Virus record (IMG/VR): IMGVR_UViG_3300008110_010000
Span: 130,036-194,035 of that record
DNA: 64,000 nucleotides
Source: a virus
Direction: 5' to 3' (one strand)
The translations under genes and the position numbers were made by a program. The notes beneath the pieces are model-generated. The model saw nothing but the letters and a program-made list of their open reading frames with translations, had not been told where the DNA came from and made no database searches. How positions within the stretch are numbered: position 1 is the stretch's first letter; every line of letters begins with the position of its first letter. This document shows, one piece after another, positions 34,601 to 41,663 of the stretch.

Positions 34601-35894
34601 ATCTAGGATCCTTAGAGGAGTAGATTCTATAAAAATTCCTACCCCAAAAGAATTAGACGATTTAAACAAAAATCTTCCTAATAATTCTAAGATAGTTGCT
34701 AAATTTAATAATAAACTGAAGGATCTTTCTAGTTCTCCCGAGGACGTAAAAAAATTAGAAGATTTAGTTAAGAAAAGTGCAACTGAGGTTTTTGAAGGTG
34801 AGGATTCTCCTTTAAGTAGTAAAAAACTTCTTTCGTTTAAAGCTAAAATAACACCCGCCCCTAGAATTTTAGGTGCAGGTGTACCTTTGCCTTCTGGAAT
34901 AGAAGAAATACCAAATCCTGTTATTTCTCAATTAAAAAACTTTGCCACAAGTAGTATAAAATTAAATACAGATCAACTAACATCTATAGTAAGTAATTTA
35001 GCAATTTCTGAGAATAAGATTATAAGACAGCGGGATCTTAAAATGATCACAAAGAACGTAATTAATAGTTCGCTATCAAAATTTCCTGTTGATTTAAAAA
35101 ACTTTTCCATTCCTGATACTGCAAGCATGAAAAACATGCAGAAATCATTTACTAATTTGTCTTCTTCGTTAAACCTCCCTTCCATTCCTCCTAAGAAAAG
35201 CGCTTCACCTGTTTCTCCGATTGGCCCTGGAGGTATTCCCCCTATAATCATTCCAGGAAAAGTGATTAGTAAATTCTTGGTTGATGGAGCAATGTCTTCT
35301 GTAAATCCTGAAATGATCACTAAATTATTGCCAGGGGTTCTTGAAAACTTCGAAACGTTATCAGATAGTGACATTAAAACAATGTCAGATAATATTGTTA
35401 AGAATTTTACTAAAACAGCTAAGATACCTGCTTTGGATTCTATTCCAAAGATACCCATCCCTGCAAGGAATCAGGATTATATAGAATTCACTATGAATTT
35501 CTTACCAACTCATCCAGCCTCTGATATAGCATTTACCCAACTTTGGGATAAATTTAAAACCCCTCCAAGAATTCCTATCCCTGGTGAATTTCTTCAAAAG
35601 TATCTGGATATACAGGATGCAATATTCTCTAAGGTCCCTTGGCCTGTGGTAGTTGTACTGGGTAGAAATATTATTAATATCTTAAATCCTTTATGGAACA
35701 ACGAAGATATCCCACGCTGGGACAGAATGAGTTTAAAGAATCCTTTTTATGTTGTTTTCATGGACGAGTTCTTAAGATCTGCTGTTGATATCTCAGGAGG
35801 CTTTAAATTCTTTGCCGGTGCGGGAAAATTATTTTATCCTCTGCCAGATTCTGAAATCTATCTAGGGTTTGGGACTAAAATATCAATAAATTAA
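31590..35894 (+). CDS. Very large tail-associated protein with Cys-rich and hydrophobic segments
   Basis: This 1,434-residue protein is largely helical and Lys/Glu-rich in its first 640 residues, with probable coiled coils near 305-345 and 560-660. A Cys-rich patch follows at about 654-706 (eight Cys, including CPTECCG and SPDCPN), then a Pro-rich hydrophobic stretch at about 730-817 (PPPIVNPLDG, IPIGIGVIVIFVPFIGG). A second coiled coil (about 885-930) and Pro/Ile/Ser-rich repeats fill the C-terminal part. It may be a tape-measure or a hub-associated channel protein, but I see no diagnostic signature. The gene is coupled to the spike gene by an overlap. Confidence 0.85.
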   Translation: MSNNLENLDKWVKDLENGTITVEELAARLSSIPDPLGKEEDIINAGEEINNSLNPEDLILTDNEINDIICKYEGEELGNRLIWKILEKLNLTSDLKEIPDFSNNDSFEKYFERISLQDRLQRAKEMLFDNLDLDLIGIKVKSPNLKKRNFKILGFNFPLNIITYKGKPLFFHIAPPKVNLSKILQRLRDRIKSKKVKSCEKKGTYIDEDDLLKKLENLLNDEKEEYNNVFEIADEVFCEPDIPINPETGESLFTKNDLTQFLKEICEPEIPSPETPIDPEPDIEDISDTINSCLKQTKSIFNEVREKNEEKARLQKAEKELEEVLFYYKIIHNYYDELYSQFEKKSKAGKKGDPLKLAINLVLGTGADDYIKKLNQFSSRFQSTKKIILPGSKYIGISFGIDFPHGLGKKIPYERVKMEVNNDLMSQDYQKVDTSKLQVGMEYSKGGLLGGQDTSFFKDFESFLKIKDENPKNKTDYYSFVSDIENSNKSKGQIIKSIESDHGFLFSNLIETSASPWIFFTAQERGDNDARKSADIKPAKTDKEGNPNKEFEEFWQDFKTKWDQKYNDRKKTIEDKILDLKKSSDALAEKIADYYFTISVSSVKKNSELLKEASDGIKSRVTAIENSLMSIAEKITKLDQENSPEGLSTKANSISCATKKEEKCPTECCGPAGQSLKLKDTCASHRSPDCPNLFTKCYWKEFCKNLNKVGLLPLPAGLPPIENPANFLPNLGLKYWPVGYLPPSFIPLPPPIVNPLDGLPFIRIPMPMVWTKVDPVVIPIGIGVIVIFVPFIGGFMPSPLVFFHDFLTGNSMFLLGLRGFRFIPRKSDPVANDPLENYKKMLSKGIPNFLFPFSNLGKDDVDDPKRLFGEVVSNLEKRLANYSKPVNMEKIQKLQDKITKKKEESQSKILEKKRKMALEGGDIKKEKEEIDNFLKSIDGEKISALKDIMKEYLTGAVDIPDIQFPKKSKNLLVDLPQPIKSLRDLDAKRKLGVIPDKIPKINLLSRILRGVDSIKIPTPKELDDLNKNLPNNSKIVAKFNNKLKDLSSSPEDVKKLEDLVKKSATEVFEGEDSPLSSKKLLSFKAKITPAPRILGAGVPLPSGIEEIPNPVISQLKNFATSSIKLNTDQLTSIVSNLAISENKIIRQRDLKMITKNVINSSLSKFPVDLKNFSIPDTASMKNMQKSFTNLSSSLNLPSIPPKKSASPVSPIGPGGIPPIIIPGKVISKFLVDGAMSSVNPEMITKLLPGVLENFETLSDSDIKTMSDNIVKNFTKTAKIPALDSIPKIPIPARNQDYIEFTMNFLPTHPASDIAFTQLWDKFKTPPRIPIPGEFLQKYLDIQDAIFSKVPWPVVVVLGRNIINILNPLWNNEDIPRWDRMSLKNPFYVVFMDEFLRSAVDISGGFKFFAGAGKLFYPLPDSEIYLGFGTKISIN

Positions 35895-35916
35895 TTCATC
35901 TTTTAAAAAACAACTA

Positions 35917-37041
35917 ATGGCTAAAAAAAGAACCTATACTAGAGAAGAATACTCTCCAGAGGAAAGAGCAATAATGGATGCTTTGTATGAAGGTCATTTC
36001 AATTCAAATTTCACACAAAAATCAATTCCATTCACATCAAAAGAACTTGAAGAAAATCAAGTTTTAAGAGTAAAGATAACAAGAATCAGAGACAACAGTG
36101 CAATTGGTGAATCCGTAAATGGACAATCAGTTTCTATCGATATTCTTAAGGAAGAAAAAGCAATTAGGAGATTAGGTTATCCCCCTATGGATATCATGGA
36201 AGGAACCGAAATTGACGTTGTTGTATTCAAAGACCGCAGCGGCATTTATAATGGATCTCTTGCTGCAGGATATGAAAACTCCCTTAAGAATGAACTTTCT
36301 AAATCTATCAAAGATGAGAAGAGCGCATACACTGTAAGAATCGAATCAACTTGTCCTGGAGGATTTATGGTTAATCTCTCAGGAATTAAGTGTTTCTTAC
36401 CTGGATCACTTGCAGCTGCAAATAGAATTATTGACTTCCAATCTTTTGTAGGGAAAACCATCAATGTGATGATTGAGACTTATGATGAAAGAAGAGATAT
36501 TTTTGTAGTATCTTTCAAAAAATATCTAAAACACATCATAGATCAAAAAGTAGAGGAACTTTCGATAACACAGCAATACAGTGGAACCGTTACTGGAACA
36601 TCACCTGCAGGAGTTTTTGTTGAATGGGACGAATATTACACAGGGTTAATTCCGGCGGAAGAATTTGAATCTGCGGGTTTAAAAATGCATATGGAACCAG
36701 GAAGCTCAGTTTCCTTCTATGTTTCAGATTTTAGAAATCCAAACAGAATAGTTTTAAAATTAAACCCACCAGAGGGGAAAGAAAGGGAACTTCAGGAATT
36801 AAGGGACATATCTTTATCGGAAGACAAAGAAAATAAAATATATAGAGGAACCGTCTCTAAGATCAAGAATTTTGGAGTTTTTGTAAAACTCGAAAATGGG
36901 ATCCCGGGACTGGTGGAAAAGGACAATTTAGCTAAGCCACCTAAAGAGTACGAAGTCGGTTCCGAAATTCTCTGTACTGTTTTAGATGTTGAGCTACAAA
37001 GTTCTAAATTATATCTAAAACAGAAAATTGAGAATACTTGA
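35917..37041 (+). CDS. S1-like RNA-binding protein with four OB-fold repeats
   Basis: The 374-residue protein contains four S1-like units. Unit 1 is about 48-118 (VLRVKITRIRDN, a divergent copy). Unit 2 is about 137-201 (YTVRIESTCPGGFMVNLSGIKCFLPGS). Unit 3 is about 219-283 (QYSGTVTGTSPAGVFVEWDEYYTGLIP). Unit 4 is about 307-371 (IYRGTVSKIKNFGVFVKL, then GLVEKDNL). Units 3 and 4 have the G-x-V-x(5-7)-G-V-F-V-x-x motif of ribosomal protein S1. In bacteria S1 binds mRNA leaders and helps start translation. The gene lies among tail genes and overlaps the next gene, so a virion role is also possible. It is shorter than S1 (about 550 residues). Confidence 0.88.
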   Translation: MAKKRTYTREEYSPEERAIMDALYEGHFNSNFTQKSIPFTSKELEENQVLRVKITRIRDNSAIGESVNGQSVSIDILKEEKAIRRLGYPPMDIMEGTEIDVVVFKDRSGIYNGSLAAGYENSLKNELSKSIKDEKSAYTVRIESTCPGGFMVNLSGIKCFLPGSLAAANRIIDFQSFVGKTINVMIETYDERRDIFVVSFKKYLKHIIDQKVEELSITQQYSGTVTGTSPAGVFVEWDEYYTGLIPAEEFESAGLKMHMEPGSSVSFYVSDFRNPNRIVLKLNPPEGKERELQELRDISLSEDKENKIYRGTVSKIKNFGVFVKLENGIPGLVEKDNLAKPPKEYEVGSEILCTVLDVELQSSKLYLKQKIENT

Positions 37042-38488
37042 TCAAAATTTCTTCTACGCAGCAAAAATTGGATTTGAATTTGAGTTCATGTCCAATTTTT
37101 CGCGTTCGGAGATGGTGCAAAGAATAGGCGACGAGATTGGGAAGGAAATTAAGCTTTTCAAGAGATACCACTCCAGATTTAAGCCAACAAGGGACGTTTT
37201 TAAATTAGAACCAGATTTTTCTGGCGGTACCAAGATGGTAGAGCTAATTACTGGTCCGATGGATTACTTCGAGGCAATCCCCGTTTTAATTAGAATTCTA
37301 AAATGGATAGAAGAAAACGGATACACGAATGAAAAATGCGCACTGCAATTTGGATTAAGCTTCGATCGTCTTAAATACCCAGATCTAATAGACCTTAAAA
37401 ATTTAAATGCTTTAAAATTTGTTTTAGGGTATGATGAAGAGTATGTGTGGAGCAGATTTCCTGAAAGAAGAGGATCTCTCTATGCTAAATCTATAAAAAG
37501 AATAATTCCGGCTAACAAGTTCATTAGAAAATATGACGGAACTATTGCTGATAGAAATTCTTATGTTGTATACACTGAAAAAAACATGGGAATCAACCTT
37601 ACTAAATTAGAAGAGGGTTATATCGAGGTGAGATACATGGGAGGGACTGATTACCAGAAAAAATACACTGAGATAAAAGAAATTATAGATCACACCATAA
37701 CTCATACTTTTAAAACCCTTTTACAGAACGACACCTTAAATCAAAAAGAAACATCGGATCTAAGCGCTCTAATTTCCAAATTATATAAAGAAACTGAGAG
37801 CTTTATTGACCCTGAAACGTTTGTTAGAAACTATCCAGATCTTCATGTAACTGTTGATTTAAGAGAAGATTTACAGATTATTAAAACATATTTTCACGAC
37901 ATTAGAGACATTCTTTACAATTTAATAGTAGAGAATGAAATTACCTCTGGATTCCTAAATTATGACACACAAATTTCAAGATATCAGCTAAAAGACGGAA
38001 AAACTACAAGAGCTAATATTATAAAAAATTTAGATCTTGTTGAGTGTGAAATTGAAGGAAACGTAGCTAAGTGTAGAGCTTTTGGATGTAAATTCAAAAA
38101 TTGTCAAATAGAGGACACTGATTTGGTAATGAATAATGAAATTGAAGATTCTAAAATTCTAGATTGTGATCTGGGTCTGGGAAACACTGTTAATAACTCT
38201 TATATAGATGCCAAAGATAAAGAAATAAGTTGTGAAATTACTGGGGGTATAATTAGATCAGGGTACATCACATCTCTTGCTCAGGTTTCTTCCACTACAG
38301 AAATTATAACAAATGATGCGGATGGAAAAAGCAAAGGCAAAGGCAAGGGGGAAAAATTCTTAAAGAATGTAGTATTTCCTGATCGTAATATTGAAGGACA
38401 AGTTGGCCCAAGCGACGATTTCAATAACCTTAATAATACAATTCCTTCTATTTCGATAAATAGATTGTATAAAAATAATGATCAATAA
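37028..38488 (+). CDS. Amidoligase-like enzyme with a C-terminal beta-helix-like region
   Basis: Residues 14-20 (IGFEFEF), 71-77 (VELITGP), 104-113 (CALQFGLSFD) and 197-209 (GYIEVRYMGGTDY) match the order of motifs in the COOH-NH2 amidoligase family (PF12224), relatives of glutamate-cysteine ligase that join a carboxylate to an amine using ATP. Residues about 335-415 have short periodic Cys/Ile turns (AFGCKFKNCQIEDTDL) that look like a pentapeptide or right-handed beta-helix. The start is TTG, required because the FEFEF motif lies only 16 residues in; it overlaps the S1-like gene by 14 bases. A stop-start overlap joins it to the next gene. The substrate is unknown. Confidence 0.8.
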   Translation: MRILDQNFFYAAKIGFEFEFMSNFSRSEMVQRIGDEIGKEIKLFKRYHSRFKPTRDVFKLEPDFSGGTKMVELITGPMDYFEAIPVLIRILKWIEENGYTNEKCALQFGLSFDRLKYPDLIDLKNLNALKFVLGYDEEYVWSRFPERRGSLYAKSIKRIIPANKFIRKYDGTIADRNSYVVYTEKNMGINLTKLEEGYIEVRYMGGTDYQKKYTEIKEIIDHTITHTFKTLLQNDTLNQKETSDLSALISKLYKETESFIDPETFVRNYPDLHVTVDLREDLQIIKTYFHDIRDILYNLIVENEITSGFLNYDTQISRYQLKDGKTTRANIIKNLDLVECEIEGNVAKCRAFGCKFKNCQIEDTDLVMNNEIEDSKILDCDLGLGNTVNNSYIDAKDKEISCEITGGIIRSGYITSLAQVSSTTEIITNDADGKSKGKGKGEKFLKNVVFPDRNIEGQVGPSDDFNNLNNTIPSISINRLYKNNDQ

Positions 38489-39261
38489 TGGCTAATACTA
38501 CGGAAGACCAATTAGTTCAAGAAATAAAGGATGATATCTCACATTCTTGCGCTTTACCATACGCTCTGAATGACGGGGAAATTAAAAGAATCATCAAAAG
38601 GGCCAAAGCATATTTTTATGACAACTATCAATATGCTGTAGAGGATAGAATTTTTATTTTAGGTAAAGAACTTTTTTCACATCAATCATTTAGAGCAACT
38701 AGACAGGTTCAGCTACCTGAATGCGTGATAAGTGTTTATGATGTAAGGGAGGTTGGTGGATCTGGTATAGTTGGAACACCCGATAAAGATTTTGGAGATT
38801 CCAAGCTATTAGGATCTGAACTTATGTTAAGTCCCTTCGTGGGAGACAACCTTGTGTATAGAACCGTTTTATACTCATTTTTTGACCTCGCAAAAGCATA
38901 CCTATTAGAAACATATGCTTTCAATTATAACAAGAATACGAAGAAGCTAACCATCCTAGGACGCGATCCTAGCCGAACATCCAGCACAGGTTTAGCCCTT
39001 GGAGGTAAGGATGTGGGAATTAAGGCATGTATTGCCATTCCCGAGGAAAATCTATATTCTGATGAGCTTTTCGTTAGATATTGCCTTGCAGAAGCAAAAA
39101 TTAATATCGGGAGACTTTTAGGAACTTTTGGTTACCAATTACCTGGTGGGGTTACCATAAACGCTAGTGCTATTTCAGCACAGGGAACCACAGAAAAGAC
39201 TGAGGTAATGGATATGATTAAATCGGAAAACACCCCAAGCTATTTCTTACAGTGGAATTAA
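38488..39261 (+). CDS. Predicted virion structural protein (neck or connector-like)
   Basis: The 257-residue protein has helices near the N-terminus (EIKRIIKRAKAYFYDNY), a central beta-rich part, and a C-terminal helix-plus-tail YCLAEAKINIGRLLGTFGYQLPGG. The last part recalls an A-K-x-x-L-G-x-x(n)-P-G-G pattern seen in structural proteins of T4-like phages, sometimes labelled neck or tail-completion proteins. The assignment is weak. It starts on the last base of the amidoligase gene and is followed by the gp25-like wedge gene. Confidence 0.72.
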   Translation: MANTTEDQLVQEIKDDISHSCALPYALNDGEIKRIIKRAKAYFYDNYQYAVEDRIFILGKELFSHQSFRATRQVQLPECVISVYDVREVGGSGIVGTPDKDFGDSKLLGSELMLSPFVGDNLVYRTVLYSFFDLAKAYLLETYAFNYNKNTKKLTILGRDPSRTSSTGLALGGKDVGIKACIAIPEENLYSDELFVRYCLAEAKINIGRLLGTFGYQLPGGVTINASAISAQGTTEKTEVMDMIKSENTPSYFLQWN

Positions 39262-39292
39262 TCCTTAAATTATCTTCTGCTTATATTTTATA

Positions 39293-39302
39293 AATATATA
39301 AG
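39293..39302 (+). promoter_or_regulatory. Late-promoter-like motif AATATATAAG
   Basis: AATATATAAG lies 7 bases before the gp25-like start in an AT-rich gap. It differs from the common form at the first and last bases. Confidence 0.45.
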
Positions 39303-39309
39303 GGAGATA

Positions 39310-39681
39310 ATGATAAAGATCACTGACATATACCCTAGAAATCCTGACGATCCCTTATACGTCCCGGACAAATTAGAAACCGACGATGTTGTGGAATCCT
39401 CTATAGGAATGATAAAGCAGATCATGTTAACTAAACCTGGTTCTGTTTTAGGAGACCCATTCTTTGGTATAGATCTAGAATCTTTAATTTTCGATTTTGA
39501 GGTCAATCAGCAAGAATTAGAAGAGGCAATCAGCTTACAGCTTTATACCTACTGTCCTTTTGCTAGAGGAATACTCAAAATTGATTTTCAGGTGGGTTTT
39601 TTCAGAGGAGAAACCAGAGATAGCTGTGTTATTGAATTCGCTATCAAAGGTAATCCTGTATTGGGAATAAAGGTAATTTAA
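39310..39681 (+). CDS. Baseplate wedge protein, gp25-like
   Basis: The 123-residue protein (T4 gp25 is 132) has the gp25/GPW pattern: IKQIMLTKPGSVLGDPFFGIDLE followed by LEEAISLQLYTYCPFARGI. The segment T-x-x-G-x-x(3)-[DR]-P-x-F-G is diagnostic. gp25 is the conserved wedge protein around which sheath polymerisation begins. It is followed by a gp6-like gene with 1 base between, the same wedge pairing seen in other contractile tails. Confidence 0.9.
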   Translation: MIKITDIYPRNPDDPLYVPDKLETDDVVESSIGMIKQIMLTKPGSVLGDPFFGIDLESLIFDFEVNQQELEEAISLQLYTYCPFARGILKIDFQVGFFRGETRDSCVIEFAIKGNPVLGIKVI

Positions 39682-39682
39682 A

Positions 39683-41407
39683 ATGGATTTATTCAAAAAA
39701 AATCGGGCTAAAATTCAGGATCTTCTTCAGGATACTCTTGAGATCATCCAGAAAAGATATAATCAAGCCAATCAATTATTTACAGTAGCTTCTGCTTGGG
39801 GACAAATATTATTTGTTCTGCAGAACCTTTCTCAGCTAATCCTTTACTTTATTGAGGATTCTATTACTGAGCTTGATATTAGAAAAGCAAGTAGGGAAAG
39901 TTCAATTTATGGACTTGCTGCTCTTGCTGGACATAACGCTTCCAGAAGTACTGCTGCAAGGGGCCAGGTGGAAATTATATGGAACGGAACAGATGCAACA
40001 ACTGTAGGCGGTGGAGCAATTCTAATTCCTAGATATGCTCAAATTAAATTTTCTAACGGTGGCGTTTCTTATGTTTTAAACTTTCCCCAGGAATATACTA
40101 GGATTAATCTAAATTCTTCTTCCAAGGTTTCTTGTGAAATATTAGAGGGAAGCATTAAAACTTCGACATTCACAGGAAACGGAAGATCACTACAAAGTTA
40201 CAACGTGTCTGACAGGATTACTTCCGCCATTGACAACTTTCAAGTTAAAGTTTTTGTAGACAGTGACGAATGGAAGGTTTATGATTCTTTATATGATATT
40301 CCATTTAATGCAGAGGGTGTTTTGGTTAGAACCGGTATCAGTAGTGGTATAGACGTAATTTTTGGAAATTTAAATTTTGGAAAAATCCCTCCTACTGGAT
40401 CCACAATACAGGTACAATATCTGGAAACCCTAGGGTCTGGAGGAAATATCAGTTCTCTTGAACCTGGAAAAATAGCATTTGAATTTAGCGACGACGGAAC
40501 GGATTCTTTCGGTAATTCAGTTTCCCTTCAGGAGTATTTAAAAATAAACTGCACCGTTGCACCTCAGTTAGGAACCGATAAAGAATCCATAGAACTTACA
40601 AGAATTCTTGCTCCTAAAACCTCAAGATCTTTTGTTTTAGCAAATCCCGATAATTATATTACATACTTTGAAAAATTTGGTATATTCTCAATTATTGAGG
40701 CTTTTTCAACCTTTGATGATCAATATCTGGATGATGATAATATTATTTATGTTCTTTTAGTACCTGATATAACTCAGAAATTAAAAACTAATGAAACGTA
40801 TTTTGATATTGCAGAGACAGAATTCAAGCTGACAGAATTCCAAAAAAATAGACTTCTTCAAGCAATCGAAGATAGCGGACAGAAAATTGTTACTACTGAA
40901 GTAAGAATATTAGATCCTAAAATTTCTAGGTATGTTTTAAATATACTCATAACTGTTTTTGAAGGTTATGATCCTGATACTATAAAAGGACAAATCATTG
41001 ATTCTATTAGCAATTACTTTATAGGTATTAGAAGAAGAGACAAAATCCCTAGATCTGATTTAATTTCAATTGTAGAATCTGTTCCGGGGGTAGATTCAGT
41101 TACTTTATTTTTTATATCTGAAAAAAATGAACTGTATGCTAAAAGTGTAGAATCTCTTCCTGATACAGATCCTAAAAAGAAAACGGTTTTAGGTTTAGAT
41201 GATTTTGGAGATATTCTTTTTGATAAGGATGAAATAGTAATACTTACTGGCGGATGGTCAGACAGAGCTGGTTTATTTTATGATAAAGGAGCGGATTTAA
41301 ACAAGTTATCTTCAATCAATATAGATATTAGAAAAACAGTTCCTGTTACCTACAACACAGAGGTAAATATGAAGAACAAGCAATTCATAAGAAATAGTAA
41401 TTCATAA
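39683..41407 (+). CDS. Baseplate wedge protein, gp6/gpJ-like
   Basis: The 574-residue protein has a helical N-terminus (residues 1-80), including an IRKASRESSIYGLAALAGH segment that matches the conserved T-R-R-S-x-x-x-x-L-A-x-x-x-G motif of gp6 and gpJ. Beta-rich repeats follow, then a late segment with GVDSVTLFF, typical of the wedge dimerisation region. gp6 forms the inner ring of the baseplate. The gene order gp25-like then gp6-like supports the call. T4 gp6 is 660 residues. Confidence 0.85.
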   Translation: MDLFKKNRAKIQDLLQDTLEIIQKRYNQANQLFTVASAWGQILFVLQNLSQLILYFIEDSITELDIRKASRESSIYGLAALAGHNASRSTAARGQVEIIWNGTDATTVGGGAILIPRYAQIKFSNGGVSYVLNFPQEYTRINLNSSSKVSCEILEGSIKTSTFTGNGRSLQSYNVSDRITSAIDNFQVKVFVDSDEWKVYDSLYDIPFNAEGVLVRTGISSGIDVIFGNLNFGKIPPTGSTIQVQYLETLGSGGNISSLEPGKIAFEFSDDGTDSFGNSVSLQEYLKINCTVAPQLGTDKESIELTRILAPKTSRSFVLANPDNYITYFEKFGIFSIIEAFSTFDDQYLDDDNIIYVLLVPDITQKLKTNETYFDIAETEFKLTEFQKNRLLQAIEDSGQKIVTTEVRILDPKISRYVLNILITVFEGYDPDTIKGQIIDSISNYFIGIRRRDKIPRSDLISIVESVPGVDSVTLFFISEKNELYAKSVESLPDTDPKKKTVLGLDDFGDILFDKDEIVILTGGWSDRAGLFYDKGADLNKLSSINIDIRKTVPVTYNTEVNMKNKQFIRNSNS

Positions 41408-41408
41408 A

Positions 41409-41663
41409 ATGTTTAATACTGAAAGAAAAAGTTATTATGACTACATAAATTCAACAAGAGATAATAGATCAAATGTTGGATTCAACTACGAGGGGCAGAT
41501 ATTTGAAAAAACCCTGTCCTCTATAACACTTGAAGGCGACAAAAACAGGAAAAGTATAATGTCGTATATCGAGAGGGTAGTTTATAGATTAATCGAGGCA
41601 ACTAAGGGAATTAGAAATTTTGTTAACTACAGAGTTCCTAAAAATAATAAGTACGTTAGGTAA
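41409..41663 (+). CDS. Small hypothetical protein of the baseplate operon
   Basis: The 84-residue protein is polar and basic, with Arg, Asn and Tyr throughout and no recognised domain. It begins 1 base after the gp6-like gene and its last base overlaps the next start (TAATG). The tight spacing implies translational coupling in the wedge operon. It may be a small wedge adaptor, which is an inference from position only. Confidence 0.75.
   Translation: MFNTERKSYYDYINSTRDNRSNVGFNYEGQIFEKTLSSITLEGDKNRKSIMSYIERVVYRLIEATKGIRNFVNYRVPKNNKYVR

Noticed and set aside
31590-35894. Calling the 1,434-residue protein the tape-measure protein
   Set aside because: It has coiled coils and a hydrophobic stretch, but the Cys patch and position after the spike are not decisive, and a tape-measure gene normally lies beside tail chaperones, which I do not see.
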